This document shows, piece after piece, positions 23,870 through 32,063 of a DNA stretch of 60,225 bases. The notes below the pieces were generated by a model. It ran no database searches, was not told the origin of the DNA, and saw only the letters and a program-made list of their open reading frames with translations. How positions within the stretch are numbered: the first letter of the stretch is position 1; each line of letters starts with the position of its first letter. The stretch comes from Bradyrhizobium sp. WSM1743 (lineage in GTDB: Bacteria > Pseudomonadota > Alphaproteobacteria > Rhizobiales > Xanthobacteraceae). The stretch covers positions 1-60,225 of the forward strand of contig NZ_AXAZ01000051.1 of the NCBI RefSeq assembly GCF_000473065.1, written 5' to 3'. A program made the position numbers and the translations under genes.

Positions 23870-25723
23870 CTACGTCGCCTTCCTCGCGAACGTCGCCTTG
23901 AGATTGTCGAACAGCTCCACCTTCACGCCGTTGCGGCGCATGATGTAGCTCTGCTGGACAACCGAGAGCAGGTTGTTCCAGGCCCAGTAGATCACGAGAC
24001 CCGCCGGGAAGCCCGCCAGCATGAAGGTGAAGATCAGCGGCATCCAGTTGAAGATGATCTGCTGCGTCGGATCCGGCGGCGTCGGGTTCAGCTTCATCTG
24101 GAACCACATCGTGATGCCCATGATGATCGGCCAGATGCCGAGCGCGAGGTAGTGGCCGAACACCGGGATCGTGGTCGGATCGAACGGGATCAGCCCGAAC
24201 AGGTTGAACAGATTGGTCGGATCCGGCGCCGAGAGGTCCTTGATCCAGCCGTAGAACGGCGCGTGCCGCATTTCGATGGTGACGAACAGCACCTTGTAGA
24301 GCGAGAAGAACACCGGGATCTGGATCACCACGGGAAGACAGCCGGCAACCGGATTGATCTTCTCCTTGCGGTAGATCTCCATCATCTCCTGCTGCTGCTT
24401 CACCTTGTCGTCGGGATAGCGCTCCTTCAGCGCCTGAAGCTGCGGCTGGATCGACTTCATCTTCGCCATCGAGGCGTAGGACTTATTCGCCAGCGGGAAG
24501 AACAGAAGCTTCACGATCACGGTCACGAGCAGGATCGAGATGCCGAAATTGCCGAAGAAACGGAAGAAGAAGTCGAGGCCGAGGAACATCGGCTTGGTGA
24601 TGAAGTAGAACCAGCCCCAGTCGATCAGCAGATCGAAATGGTTGAGGCCGAGCTCCTTATTGTAGCCGCCGAGGCCGGCGAACGGAAACACTCCGACGAC
24701 GCCGGCTTCCTTGGCGCCGGCGAACAGCCGCGCATTCGCGGTCGCGGTGCCGCCGATCGCGACGGTGACGGGATCGAGCAGATAGTCGGTCTGGTAGGTG
24801 TGGAGATTGCCTGATGGGTTCGAGGAGAAGCGCGCCTGCAGCTTGGCATTGGTGTCGGGCAGCAGCGCCGAGGCCCAGTACTTGTCGGTGATGCCGAGCC
24901 AGCCGTTGGTGATGTTGTTGAAGTTCACCTGCTTGGCTTCGTCGACCTTCTTGTAGGCGTATTCCTGCAAGCCCTGATCGCCGAGATAGCCGATCAGGCC
25001 TTCATGCAGGATGTAGTACCCCGAGACCTGCGGCGCGCCGTGGCGCGAGATCAGCGCGAACGGGTAGAGCGTGACAGGCGCGTTGCCGACATTGCTCACC
25101 TCGTCCTTGATGGTGAAGAGATAATGGTCGTCGACCGCAATGGTGCGGCGGAAGGTGAGGCCCTCGCCATTGTCCCATTTCAGCACCACCGGCGTCGTCG
25201 GCGTCAGGCTGCCGCTGCCGTCCTGCTGCCAGACGGTCTGGGCGTCAGGCATCTTCGCCGTCACGCCCGTGGCCGCCACCCAGCCGAATTCGGCGTAATA
25301 GGGCTCGGCCGTGCCCGAGGGCGAATAGAGGATGATCGGCGGCGACTTCGGGTCGACCGTTTCGCGGAATTGCACCAGGGCGATGTCGTCGATGCGGCCG
25401 CCCTTCAGCGAGATGCTGCCGGCAATCCGCGGCGTGTCGATCTTGACGCGCGGGCTCGCTGCAATCGCGCTGGCGCGAGGAACGACCGCCTGGGCCTGTT
25501 GGCTGGCGGCCGGCGTTGATGGCTGAACCGCGCCGCCGGCCTGCGGGGGCGCGCCCGGAGTCGCGGACGCCGTCGGCTGCGGCGTGCCCTTATGCAGCTC
25601 GGCCTGTGACTGCTGAAGCGCGCGCTGCTTCTCCATCTGCGGCACGTTGTAGAAATACTGCCAGGCGATCAGCACCAGGCCGGACAGAATGACGGCGAGG
25701 ATGGTATTGCGATTGTCGGTCAT
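23870..25723 (-). CDS. yidC: Membrane protein insertase YidC
   Basis: The 617-residue protein has an N-terminal membrane anchor (residues about 6-24), a Pro/Ala/Gln-rich linker (about 45-90), the large periplasmic P1 domain (about 95-370) and the conserved insertase core with five membrane segments (about 375-600), including LFFPLANKSYASMAKMK and the NPVAGCLPVVIQIPVFFSLY hairpin. It inserts and folds inner-membrane proteins with or without Sec. Fifteen or so bases separate it from rnpA upstream. Confidence 0.97.
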   Translation of the reverse strand: MTDNRNTILAVILSGLVLIAWQYFYNVPQMEKQRALQQSQAELHKGTPQPTASATPGAPPQAGGAVQPSTPAASQQAQAVVPRASAIAASPRVKIDTPRIAGSISLKGGRIDDIALVQFRETVDPKSPPIILYSPSGTAEPYYAEFGWVAATGVTAKMPDAQTVWQQDGSGSLTPTTPVVLKWDNGEGLTFRRTIAVDDHYLFTIKDEVSNVGNAPVTLYPFALISRHGAPQVSGYYILHEGLIGYLGDQGLQEYAYKKVDEAKQVNFNNITNGWLGITDKYWASALLPDTNAKLQARFSSNPSGNLHTYQTDYLLDPVTVAIGGTATANARLFAGAKEAGVVGVFPFAGLGGYNKELGLNHFDLLIDWGWFYFITKPMFLGLDFFFRFFGNFGISILLVTVIVKLLFFPLANKSYASMAKMKSIQPQLQALKERYPDDKVKQQQEMMEIYRKEKINPVAGCLPVVIQIPVFFSLYKVLFVTIEMRHAPFYGWIKDLSAPDPTNLFNLFGLIPFDPTTIPVFGHYLALGIWPIIMGITMWFQMKLNPTPPDPTQQIIFNWMPLIFTFMLAGFPAGLVIYWAWNNLLSVVQQSYIMRRNGVKVELFDNLKATFARKAT

Positions 25724-25739
25724 CTCGAATGTCTCGTCA

Positions 25740-26126
25740 TCAATCCGGTTTGCGGCTGGTCGCTGCGGCGTGACCTGGCCTCTGGCCGCGCGCTTTGGGC
25801 GTATGCCGCGCGGGCTTCGTGAGCGCTATGCGCAGATCGTCGAGCATGGTGGCAAAGTCGCGCGAGAGCGCGTCCCTTCGTCCGACCAGCACATAATCAT
25901 GATGGGGCTGCATCGACACCGGATCGAGCCGCTTCACCAGTTCGCGAAGCCGGCGCCGGATACGATTGCGCTCGGGGGCGTTGCCGTTCTTTTTGGTGAC
26001 GGTGAAGCCGATCCGGATCGGGCCGGAATCGTCGCGGCGGCGGCTTTGCAGGACGAACGCGGGACTATTCACCCGCGCGCCATTGGCAACGGCGAGGAAA
26101 TCCGCCCGCTGCCTCAGCCGATCCAT
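25740..26126 (-). CDS. rnpA: Ribonuclease P protein component
   Basis: The 128-residue basic protein has the RNR motif RNRIRRRLRELVK near residue 53 and the preceding RIGFTVTKKNGNAPER strand, both diagnostic. It assists RNase P RNA in 5' processing of tRNA precursors. The C-terminal 25 residues are a low-complexity basic tail. It lies 27 bases after rpmH. Confidence 0.96.
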   Translation of the reverse strand: MDRLRQRADFLAVANGARVNSPAFVLQSRRRDDSGPIRIGFTVTKKNGNAPERNRIRRRLRELVKRLDPVSMQPHHDYVLVGRRDALSRDFATMLDDLRIALTKPARHTPKARGQRPGHAAATSRKPD

Positions 26127-26153
26127 GATGAAATCCCAAAAAGGGGGTCCGGC

Positions 26154-26288
26154 TCAGGCGCTCAGACGCTTGCGGCCGCGGGCGCGGCGGGCGGCGAGAA
26201 CCTTGCGGCCGCCGGCAGTGGCGAGGCGGGCGCGGAAGCCGTGACGGCGCTTGCGCACCAGTTTGCTGGGTTGATAAGTCCGCTTCAC
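26154..26288 (-). CDS. rpmH: Ribosomal protein bL34
   Basis: The 44-residue protein, starting with GTG at 26288, reads (M)KRTYQPSKLVRKRRHG and ends RRARGRKRLSA, the complete bL34 sequence. A GGAG lies just upstream of the GTG. The open frame extends upstream to 26402, but that part is not bL34. Its order with rnpA and yidC is the conserved one. Confidence 0.97.
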   Translation of the reverse strand: MKRTYQPSKLVRKRRHGFRARLATAGGRKVLAARRARGRKRLSA

Positions 26289-26637
26289 GGGTTTTTCTCC
26301 GCTGACCGGGCAATTTGCCTGTAGAATTGATGGTAAAGTCCGGAAGATGCGGCCCAAAACGGGCCCTTTCCGGCCCCAAGAGAGCCGCTCCCGGTGTCGC
26401 ACCGGGTCATCGCGGACAATTCGCGCGGCTTATAAGGGAGCGCCTTCTTTTCGTCAACGCCGCACAAGCGCGCGATTTTCGTGAATATCGCTGTTTGTGC
26501 GGGGTTTTTAACCCTTGAGGTGGCGACTCGCGACATCAGCGCCTACATCCCACATCGGTAGATTAGCGATCCGTAATTTGACCGGACTCCGGGCGGGTCG
26601 CATCCTGCATCAGCCAAGGCCAACAGGGGCGAATTTC

Positions 26638-28137
26638 GTGGCACCCACAGATCGCCAGCCGATCCAGGATCTGGATCAGCCGGACCAGCCGGCGATGCGG
26701 CCCCGCGGGTCGCGCGGGCTCGGGCTGTCTGGCAAGCTGCTGCTGCTCACCATTCCCCTGGTGATGATTGCCGCCGTGCTGCTCTACGTGCCCGCCATCG
26801 CCAATTTCTGGGTCAACCGGCTGAACGACCGCGTTGCGGCGGCCAACACCGCCGCGCTGGTGCTGGATGCGGCGCCGCTCGGCATGGTGCCCGATTCGCT
26901 GTCGCGCCAGATCCTGAAAAGCATCAATGCCCGCGCCGTCGCCATCAAGATGGGCCAGCAGCGCCGGCTGCTCGCCAGCGACAACATTCCGGCTGCCATC
27001 GAGCATGACCTCGACCTGCGCGACATGACCGCCTGGGAGGCGATCACCGGCTCGTTCCGGATGATGCTGGAGACCGGCAACCAGGCCATCCGCATCGTCG
27101 GTCCCGGGGTCGGCAATGCCCAGTTCATCGAGATCGTCACCGACGAGCTGCCGCTGCGGCAGCAGATGTACCGCTTCTCCCGCAACGTCGTGGTGGTCGC
27201 GCTGATCATCGCGGTGCTGACCGCGGGCCTCGTCTATCTCGCGCTCCACTATCTCTTCGTGCGGCCGATGCGGCGGCTGACCGCGAGCCTGGTCGGCTTC
27301 CACGAGAACCCCGAGAGTTCGGCCGGGATCATCGTGCCGAGCCAGCGCAGCGACGAGATCGGGGTGGCCGAGCGCGAATTGTCGGACATGCAGCGCGATC
27401 TGATGTCGATGCTGCATCAGAAGAGCCGGCTCGCCGCCCTTGGCCTTGCCGTCTCCAAGATCAATCACGATCTGCGCAATCTGCTGGCCTCCGCCCAGCT
27501 TCTGTCGGACCAGCTCGCCAGCGTGCCAGATCCGCGGGTGCAGCGCTTTGCGCCCAAGCTCGTGCGCTCCCTCGAACGCGCCATCGCCTTCTGCCAGTCG
27601 ACATTATCCTATGGCCGTGCCCAGGAAGCCGCGCCCGACCGCCGCATGATCCTGATCGAGCCCGTGGTGATGGAGGTGCGCGAGACCGCAGGCCTCACCA
27701 ACGATGCCTCGATCGCCTGGGTCGCTGCGATCGAGCGCGGGCTCGCGGTCGATGCCGATCCCGACCAGCTGTTCCGCGTATTGCTCAACCTCGTGCGCAA
27801 CGCCGCCCAGGCGCTCGAAAGCCACGCGTCGGGTGAGGGCCGCGTGCAGCAGATCCGGATCACCGGGAAGCGCGAAGGCGCCGTCGCCATTATCGAGGTC
27901 TCCGACACCGGCCCCGGCGTCCCCCAGAAGACCCGGGAGCACCTGTTCGAGGCCTTCCAGACCTCCGGCCGCCCCGGCGGCAGCGGCCTTGGCCTTGCCA
28001 TCGCCGCCGAGCTGGTCCGCGCCCATGGCGGCGACATCCACCTGGTCGAAGGCACCATTGGCGCCACCTTCCGCATCGTCATTCCCGACCGTCCCGTGGA
28101 ACTGCTTTCCATCCGTAACGAGCGGGCCAGGGCGTAA
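26638..28137 (+). CDS. Membrane sensor histidine kinase with HAMP domain
   Basis: The 499-residue protein has a first membrane segment at about residues 33-55 (LLLLTIPLVMIAAVLLYVPA), a sensor loop of about 130 residues, a second membrane segment (VVVVALIIAVLTAGLVYLAL) followed by a HAMP-like FVRPMRRLTASL, then the kinase core. The phosphoacceptor lies in SKINHDLRNLLASAQ, an HDLRN H-box instead of HELRTP. N-box NLVRNAAQAL, G1 DTGPGVP and G2 GGSGLGLAI are intact. No response regulator is adjacent. Start is GTG 26638; ATG 26695 (MRPRGSRG) is an alternative. It diverges from rpmH. Confidence 0.88.
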   Translation: MAPTDRQPIQDLDQPDQPAMRPRGSRGLGLSGKLLLLTIPLVMIAAVLLYVPAIANFWVNRLNDRVAAANTAALVLDAAPLGMVPDSLSRQILKSINARAVAIKMGQQRRLLASDNIPAAIEHDLDLRDMTAWEAITGSFRMMLETGNQAIRIVGPGVGNAQFIEIVTDELPLRQQMYRFSRNVVVVALIIAVLTAGLVYLALHYLFVRPMRRLTASLVGFHENPESSAGIIVPSQRSDEIGVAERELSDMQRDLMSMLHQKSRLAALGLAVSKINHDLRNLLASAQLLSDQLASVPDPRVQRFAPKLVRSLERAIAFCQSTLSYGRAQEAAPDRRMILIEPVVMEVRETAGLTNDASIAWVAAIERGLAVDADPDQLFRVLLNLVRNAAQALESHASGEGRVQQIRITGKREGAVAIIEVSDTGPGVPQKTREHLFEAFQTSGRPGGSGLGLAIAAELVRAHGGDIHLVEGTIGATFRIVIPDRPVELLSIRNERARA

Positions 28138-28184
28138 GTCGGCCAGGGGCCGAATGAACGACCGGGGCGATCTCCATGACTTCC

Positions 28185-28283
28185 GTCATTCCGGGATGGC
28201 CCGAAGGGCCAGGCCCGGAATCCATAACCCCGACTGGTGGTTATGGATTGCGGGCTCGCGCCTTCGTCGCGCCCCGGAATGAC
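28185..28283. repeat. Intergenic palindromic repeat, class B
   Basis: GTCATTCCGGGATGGCCC on the left and GCGCCCCGGAATGAC on the right, with inner CCATAACC/GGTTATGG arms. It lies in the 290-base gap between the kinase gene and tRNA-Arg. Confidence 0.85.
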
Positions 28284-28430
28284 GGTCGAGAGGCGGAAAT
28301 GCCCCAAAATACCGCCATCCCAGACCTTGCCAACGCCGGCAAGAGCGGTTAGTCAGAGCGCTCTTTCGCACCCCCTCCGGCTCTGCCGGGGGCTGCGTCG
28401 CGGGCCACGCCCGCGCTGTTTGCGAAGCAC

Positions 28431-28507
28431 GCGCCCGTAGCTCAGCTGGATAGAGCATCAGACTACGAATCTGAGGGTCGGACGTTCGAATCGTTCCGGG
28501 CGCGCCA
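28431..28507 (+). tRNA. tRNA-Arg, anticodon ACG
   Basis: This is a 77-base tRNA with acceptor arms GCGCCCG and CGGGCGC, discriminator G and encoded CCA. The anticodon arm is TCAGA-CTACGAA-TCTGA (anticodon ACG, U33 present) and the T loop is TTCGAAT. ACG-tRNA-Arg is normally edited to ICG to read CGU/CGC/CGA. A degenerate second copy lies 470 bases downstream at 28977-29053. Confidence 0.97.
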
Positions 28508-28591
28508 TTCTTCGACGGAAGGTCAGGACAAGGCAGCATCTGGTCGCCAGACCGGCTCGAGACCGGATGGCCGCGCCGTGTGAGGAGCTGG

Positions 28592-28948
28592 ATGAGGATA
28601 TCGCAGGCGTTCAAGTTCGAAGCGGCGCATCGGCTGCCAAACGTGCCCGAGACTCACCGGTGCAGCCGGCTGCATGGTCATTCCTATCGGGTCGAGGTCC
28701 AGTTGGACGGGCCGGTCGATCCGCACACCGGCTTCGTCGCGGACTTCTTCGATATCGAAAAAAGCTTTGCCGACATCATGGACGCGCTGGATCACCGCTG
28801 CCTGAACGAGGTCGACGGACTCGAGAACCCGACCGCCGAGAATATCGCGGTGTGGATCTGGGATCGACTGAAGCCGAGCCTTCGGCAGCTATCGGCGGTC
28901 CGGGTCTATGAGACGGCAGACTGCTGGGCCGAATATCAGGGACGGTGA
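28592..28948 (+). CDS. 6-pyruvoyl-tetrahydropterin synthase family protein (QueD-like)
   Basis: The 118-residue protein has the zinc His of FEAAHRL (residue 13 or so), the catalytic Cys and two zinc His in CSRLHGHSY (about 26-34), Asp-His in ALDHRCLNEV and a C-terminal VYETADC with the substrate-anchoring Glu. QueD makes 6-carboxytetrahydropterin for queuosine; PTPS relatives act in other pterin pathways. A strong GAGGAG precedes ATG 28592. It sits alone between a tRNA-Arg and its degenerate copy, with no other queuosine genes near. Confidence 0.9.
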   Translation: MRISQAFKFEAAHRLPNVPETHRCSRLHGHSYRVEVQLDGPVDPHTGFVADFFDIEKSFADIMDALDHRCLNEVDGLENPTAENIAVWIWDRLKPSLRQLSAVRVYETADCWAEYQGR

Positions 28949-28976
28949 CGACAGCCCTGCGCTGACCCGGCGCGGG

Positions 28977-29053
28977 CCACCCGTAGCTCGGCTGAAGAGA
29001 GCATCAGACGACGGATCTGAGGGGCGGGCGTTCGAATCGTTCCCGGCGCGCCA
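28977..29053 (+). pseudogene. Degenerate second copy of tRNA-Arg(ACG)
   Basis: Aligned without gaps to 28431-28507 it shows about 10 substitutions in 77 bases. Acceptor pairs 1-72, 3-70 and 6-67 are broken, and U33 is replaced by G, while ACG, the T loop TTCGAAT and the 3' CCA remain. It is unlikely to be a functional tRNA. Its 3' end is half of a 14-base direct repeat (see 29045-29058), as if it had served as an integration target. Confidence 0.8.
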
Positions 29054-29058
29054 CTTCG
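29045..29058. repeat. Left copy of a 14-base direct repeat (candidate attL)
   Basis: GGCGCGCCACTTCG begins inside the 3' end of the degenerate tRNA and is repeated exactly at 31104-31117, bracketing a segment of about 2 kb with unlike base composition. Overlap with a tRNA 3' end is the classical place for site-specific integration. Confidence 0.6.
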
Positions 29059-29709
29059 GTACAAAACTGGGCACTCCAAAACCTGCCGATTTTGCGCTCG
29101 ATGCGGCGACGAGCGTGCGCAAGGGCCCGGTCCGGCGGACGCCGTAGCTGCGATTTGTGAGGGAGAGCCATGGCGCCACTGTGGCAAGCTTGGCCGATCC
29201 ACAGAACGGCCGATGGTCTACGCCACGTCCCGCTGCAGCGCTGCGAACTCGCACTTTCTCTGCAGAATGAGCGCGATCGCGCAGAGCAGGCCATGAACGC
29301 ATGGAAGCAAAGGAGCCGGGCCAGCGGAGCGCGGTCAAGGCCGCAAGCCGGCGAGCCGGTCGCGCGCAGCGCGACCCTTGACGGCGCTCCGTTGGCCCGG
29401 CAGCGGCCTTCCATGCGATCATGGTCGGACATCCCGCCGAGCACGCGCAAGAAGACGCGACGCTACGAACGATGGCGCTCGGAACGTTGATTTTGAATGC
29501 TTTTGCGGTTCGAGCGGCACCAAGTCACTTCATATGGTGCCGCTGCAGTGCCATCCAAAGCGATGTGCAGACAAACACATACGACCCCCGACAGCACGGA
29601 GCGACACCGTCGCTTTTATCTTGCCGTCTTAATCGGTCGCTGGGGTGCTGTCGTTCGGCTAGCGATATTGATACAAGTTCGGTGAACGTCGGATCGGTAG
29701 ATTTCAAGC
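29059..29709. other. Gene-free left part of the candidate island
   Basis: I see no supported gene in these 650 bases. The first half is high in G+C and contains a nested hairpin at 29315-29401; the second half drops to about half G+C (30 of 60 at 29521-29580, against 42 of 60 at 8161-8220 inside dnaX). The last 100 bases presumably hold the promoter of the gene at 29710. Confidence 0.6.
29315..29401. repeat. Nested inverted repeat
   Basis: Left arm 29315-29340 (GCCGGGCCAGCGGAGCGC then GGTCAAGG) and right arm 29375-29401 (CCCTTGAC then GGCGCTCCGTTGGCCCGGC) are complementary over about 26 bases with few mismatches. The loop contains a second hairpin, GGTCGCGC-GCA-GCGCGACC. It could be a structured RNA, a mobile-element end or another palindromic repeat family. 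Confidence 0.7.
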
Positions 29710-30387
29710 ATGTCAACAAACTCCCTAACGGATCTTCAAAGCGCCCTAAAGGCCGCCCAGATACGGCTCAAACGTGCAGTGCAAGCTCTCGCGCCTCAAC
29801 ATAAGGGTGGAGAGCTCGAGGAATTTGCCGCGGCCCAAGAGGCTTTGCTTGAAGCGGAGCGCGCCCTCGCAGCAGCGCAGAACGAACCGCATGCCGTTCC
29901 AATTGAGTTTCCCGTGCAATGGGACACCGGCGCTCCGTTTCCTTATCTGCTCCAGAACGACTATCGGACCTTTCTTGTGTTCTTCCTGCGCGACGTTGAT
30001 CCCGAATGGGACGGAACCTACGTCAACATTCGTCACGCTGACGATCCTAGTCCGGGCAATCTTGCAGTTGTCGAATTCAAGCGTTGCATATGCACAAGGA
30101 TGGGAACACCAAACGATGAGGTGTTTCATGGCCATCCGCTAAACGGAAAGGGCTTGCGAAGGTATAGCCCGCTACGGGTGAAGAATTCTCTTTGGGTCAA
30201 GGAACTGGAGGCGATCAATTCAATACATGAAGGCTACAGACCCGAATCCTGGCGCAGTCTCAACCATTACATCTTCGGATTCCACGACTGCACCTTCGAA
30301 TGTGTCGCGGAATCATTCCTCGTCGAGGTAGGAGCGACGACGATTCCGGAAGTGCTCGCAGAAATATGCGGCAAACTTGTCCAATAG
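29710..30387 (+). CDS. Protein of unknown family, FHDCTFEC motif, candidate island gene
   Basis: The protein has 225 residues. Residues about 5-60 form a Gln/Ala/Glu-rich helical, probably coiled-coil, region (SALKAAQIRLKRAVQAL). The rest is a globular domain with VEFKRCICTRMGTPNDEVF, HGHPLNGKGL, KELEAINSIHEGY and the striking HYIFGFHDCTFECVAESF. The His, Asp and Cys residues in the last motif could form a metal or catalytic site, but this is a guess. No signal peptide or membrane segment is seen. Base composition is lower in G+C than in flanking genes. It converges on a SMI1/KNR4-type gene 49 bases away. I do not recognise a named family. Confidence 0.75.
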   Translation: MSTNSLTDLQSALKAAQIRLKRAVQALAPQHKGGELEEFAAAQEALLEAERALAAAQNEPHAVPIEFPVQWDTGAPFPYLLQNDYRTFLVFFLRDVDPEWDGTYVNIRHADDPSPGNLAVVEFKRCICTRMGTPNDEVFHGHPLNGKGLRRYSPLRVKNSLWVKELEAINSIHEGYRPESWRSLNHYIFGFHDCTFECVAESFLVEVGATTIPEVLAEICGKLVQ

Positions 30388-30436
30388 CGACATTCGAGAC
30401 GCGCCATGGATTAACGCGCAGCAAAGACTGGTCGTC

Positions 30437-30943
30437 CTAACGATTGCGCTCTACAAGATCAGACCAGAACGGTATGTACTTGATTTGGTCTGGCCACGGC
30501 CGATGGCCCCACCCAGCGAACTCTCGCTCGAAATAGTCGAGCAGATCGGCTCCATAGTAGATCACGTCGGCCTGATAGACGGAGAACACGGGATTGCCCG
30601 GCTCGTGCGGCTCCTCTGGCAAGTATCGGTGGCTGATCAATGGTATCAATTTCGGGGCGCGCGAGACGACGGAACGCAAAACCTCACGGGCGTCCGGGCT
30701 GACCGGCTTTTCTCCCCATTCCGGCCACCAAAGGTCGTTGTGCTCAATGTCGAAAAGGAGCCCTTCAAACGGCCAGTCCAGCATGCGCCTGATCGCGACT
30801 TCATCGGTCCAGTCGTGTCCATCCACTGGCCGCCTATCTCCCAATAGGGCCACTAAGTCTGGAGGAAAAACCAAACCGAATTTCTCTTGTGCGTCATCAA
30901 GTTCGGTCTGTGTGTAACCTTTTGCCCACCTACCCGACGTCAT
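30437..30943 (-). CDS. SMI1/KNR4 (SUKH)-family protein
   Basis: The 168-residue soluble protein shows the SUKH layout: an N-terminal helix (YTQTELDDAQEKFGLVFPPD) leading to LVALL, a Trp-rich strand region (LLFDIEHNDLWWPEWG), then LIPLISHRYLPEEP and GNPVFSVYQADVIYYGADLLDY. SUKH proteins are frequent immunity proteins for contact-dependent or polymorphic toxins; others have regulatory roles. Here no recognisable toxin is adjacent; the only partner is the convergent unknown gene at 29710. The ATG start at 30943 is the only good one. Confidence 0.8.
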   Translation of the reverse strand: MTSGRWAKGYTQTELDDAQEKFGLVFPPDLVALLGDRRPVDGHDWTDEVAIRRMLDWPFEGLLFDIEHNDLWWPEWGEKPVSPDAREVLRSVVSRAPKLIPLISHRYLPEEPHEPGNPVFSVYQADVIYYGADLLDYFEREFAGWGHRPWPDQIKYIPFWSDLVERNR

Positions 30944-31103
30944 TTGTGCCTCTCAGCCACCGCCTGGACGCGACCCATCCGAAGACTTCCGCAAGGCGTA
31001 GCATGAATTCGCATGCTGTCGCAGTACTGGTGGTTGGATCGGGCGGCAGGCTCCGGCATCATAGTGCCACGGCGAAGCAATAGTGCCCATCTTCATCGGC
31101 CGT

Positions 31104-31117
31104 GGCGCGCCACTTCG
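31104..31117. repeat. Right copy of the 14-base direct repeat (candidate attR)
   Basis: GGCGCGCCACTTCG, identical to 29045-29058. Seventeen bases further, the next chromosomal-looking gene starts. Confidence 0.6.
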
Positions 31118-31133
31118 ATAGTAAGTTCGTCCC

Positions 31134-32036
31134 ATGCCTACTCTCGCGCGTCTGCTCTCCTGCCTCTTTTTATTCGTTGCCATCGCAGCCGTCCCGGTGC
31201 TTCCCGTGCGCGCGGCCGAAACCTGCCCGTTCATCAGCGCCCAGGAGCTCGGCCGCGCGATGCCGGCGCTCAAATGGTCGCTGATCTCAAATCAGGACGG
31301 CCGCGGCTGCATCTACCAGGCCGGGCGCGGCGACACGATGATGCTCTCCGTGTTCCGCAATCCCGACAAGGACCGCGCCAGGGAATTGTACGCGACCTTC
31401 GTCAAGACGCTTGGCGAGCGCATGCCGCTTAACGCAGTGTCCGGAATCGGCGACGAGGGCCAGGGCGGAACGAGCGCTGCCGGCGCAGAGCGCCAGGAGG
31501 CCTCGGTCGTCGCTCTGTCCGGCGACTACATTCTGCAGATCAGCGTCTATCCGATCGGCCGGCGTGCCGACGATGCGCTGCTCGGGCCGGTCACTGAAGC
31601 CGCGCGCGTTGCCGTCGCCAATGTGAGCAAGAGCAGCGAGCGGTTCGGCAATTGCGAGTGGCTCACGGCCGCGGATGCCGATGGCTTTCTCGACTAGAGC
31701 ACGCTGACGGTGCAGCGGACCGGCGCGGGCAGCTGCATGATGTTCGATCTCGAGGCCAACACCATGACCGTCGCGGTGATCGCGACCTCGCGCGACACCG
31801 CCATCGGCATGATGAAGCGCGCGGGCCCCTGCACGCACGTGGCGATACCCGAGCTCGGTCGCGAGGCGTTCGGCGAGCATTCCTGCATCAAGGGCAACGG
31901 CAACGCCGTCAACATCTATGTCTGGAAGAACGGCCGGCAGGCTTCGATCCTGTTCGCGCCGGTCAAGCCGCATCCTGAGTCCGGCTCGGTCGAGCGCCTG
32001 AAGGCGGTCGCCGGGCGGGTTTATGGAAAATTGTAA
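31134..32036 (+). pseudogene. Secreted two-domain protein interrupted by an in-frame amber codon
   Basis: From ATG 31134 a signal peptide (MPTLARLLSCLFLFVAIAAV...VRAAETC) leads into a first domain (CPFISAQELGRAMPALKW ... GCIYQAGRGDTMMLSVF). The frame stops at TAG 31695-31697, then continues without shift to 32036. The continuation carries a second domain that aligns with the first: NCEWLTAADADGFLD before the stop corresponds to CPFISAQELGRAM, and GAGSCMMFDLEANTMTVAV to GCIYQAGRGDTMMLSVF. The stop therefore falls inside domain two. A single substitution (for example from GAG or CAG) would explain it; readthrough is a less likely alternative. The family was not recognised. Confidence 0.75.
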
Positions 32037-32063
32037 CGGTGCGGCCTCTCGCACCGATCAGCT

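Noticed and set aside
23861..24814. Plus-strand frame opposite yidC
   Set aside because: The sequence is dominated by Glu/His/Arg runs and lies fully within yidC on the other strand.
28431..28948. preQ1 or other riboswitch upstream of the QueD-like gene
   Set aside because: The space between tRNA-Arg and the gene is only 84 bases and contains no recognisable aptamer; a normal ribosome-binding site precedes the start.
29170..29490. Possible 106-residue gene in the left part of the island
   Set aside because: Half of the frame is the nested inverted repeat at 29315-29401; no ribosome-binding site or motif is seen.
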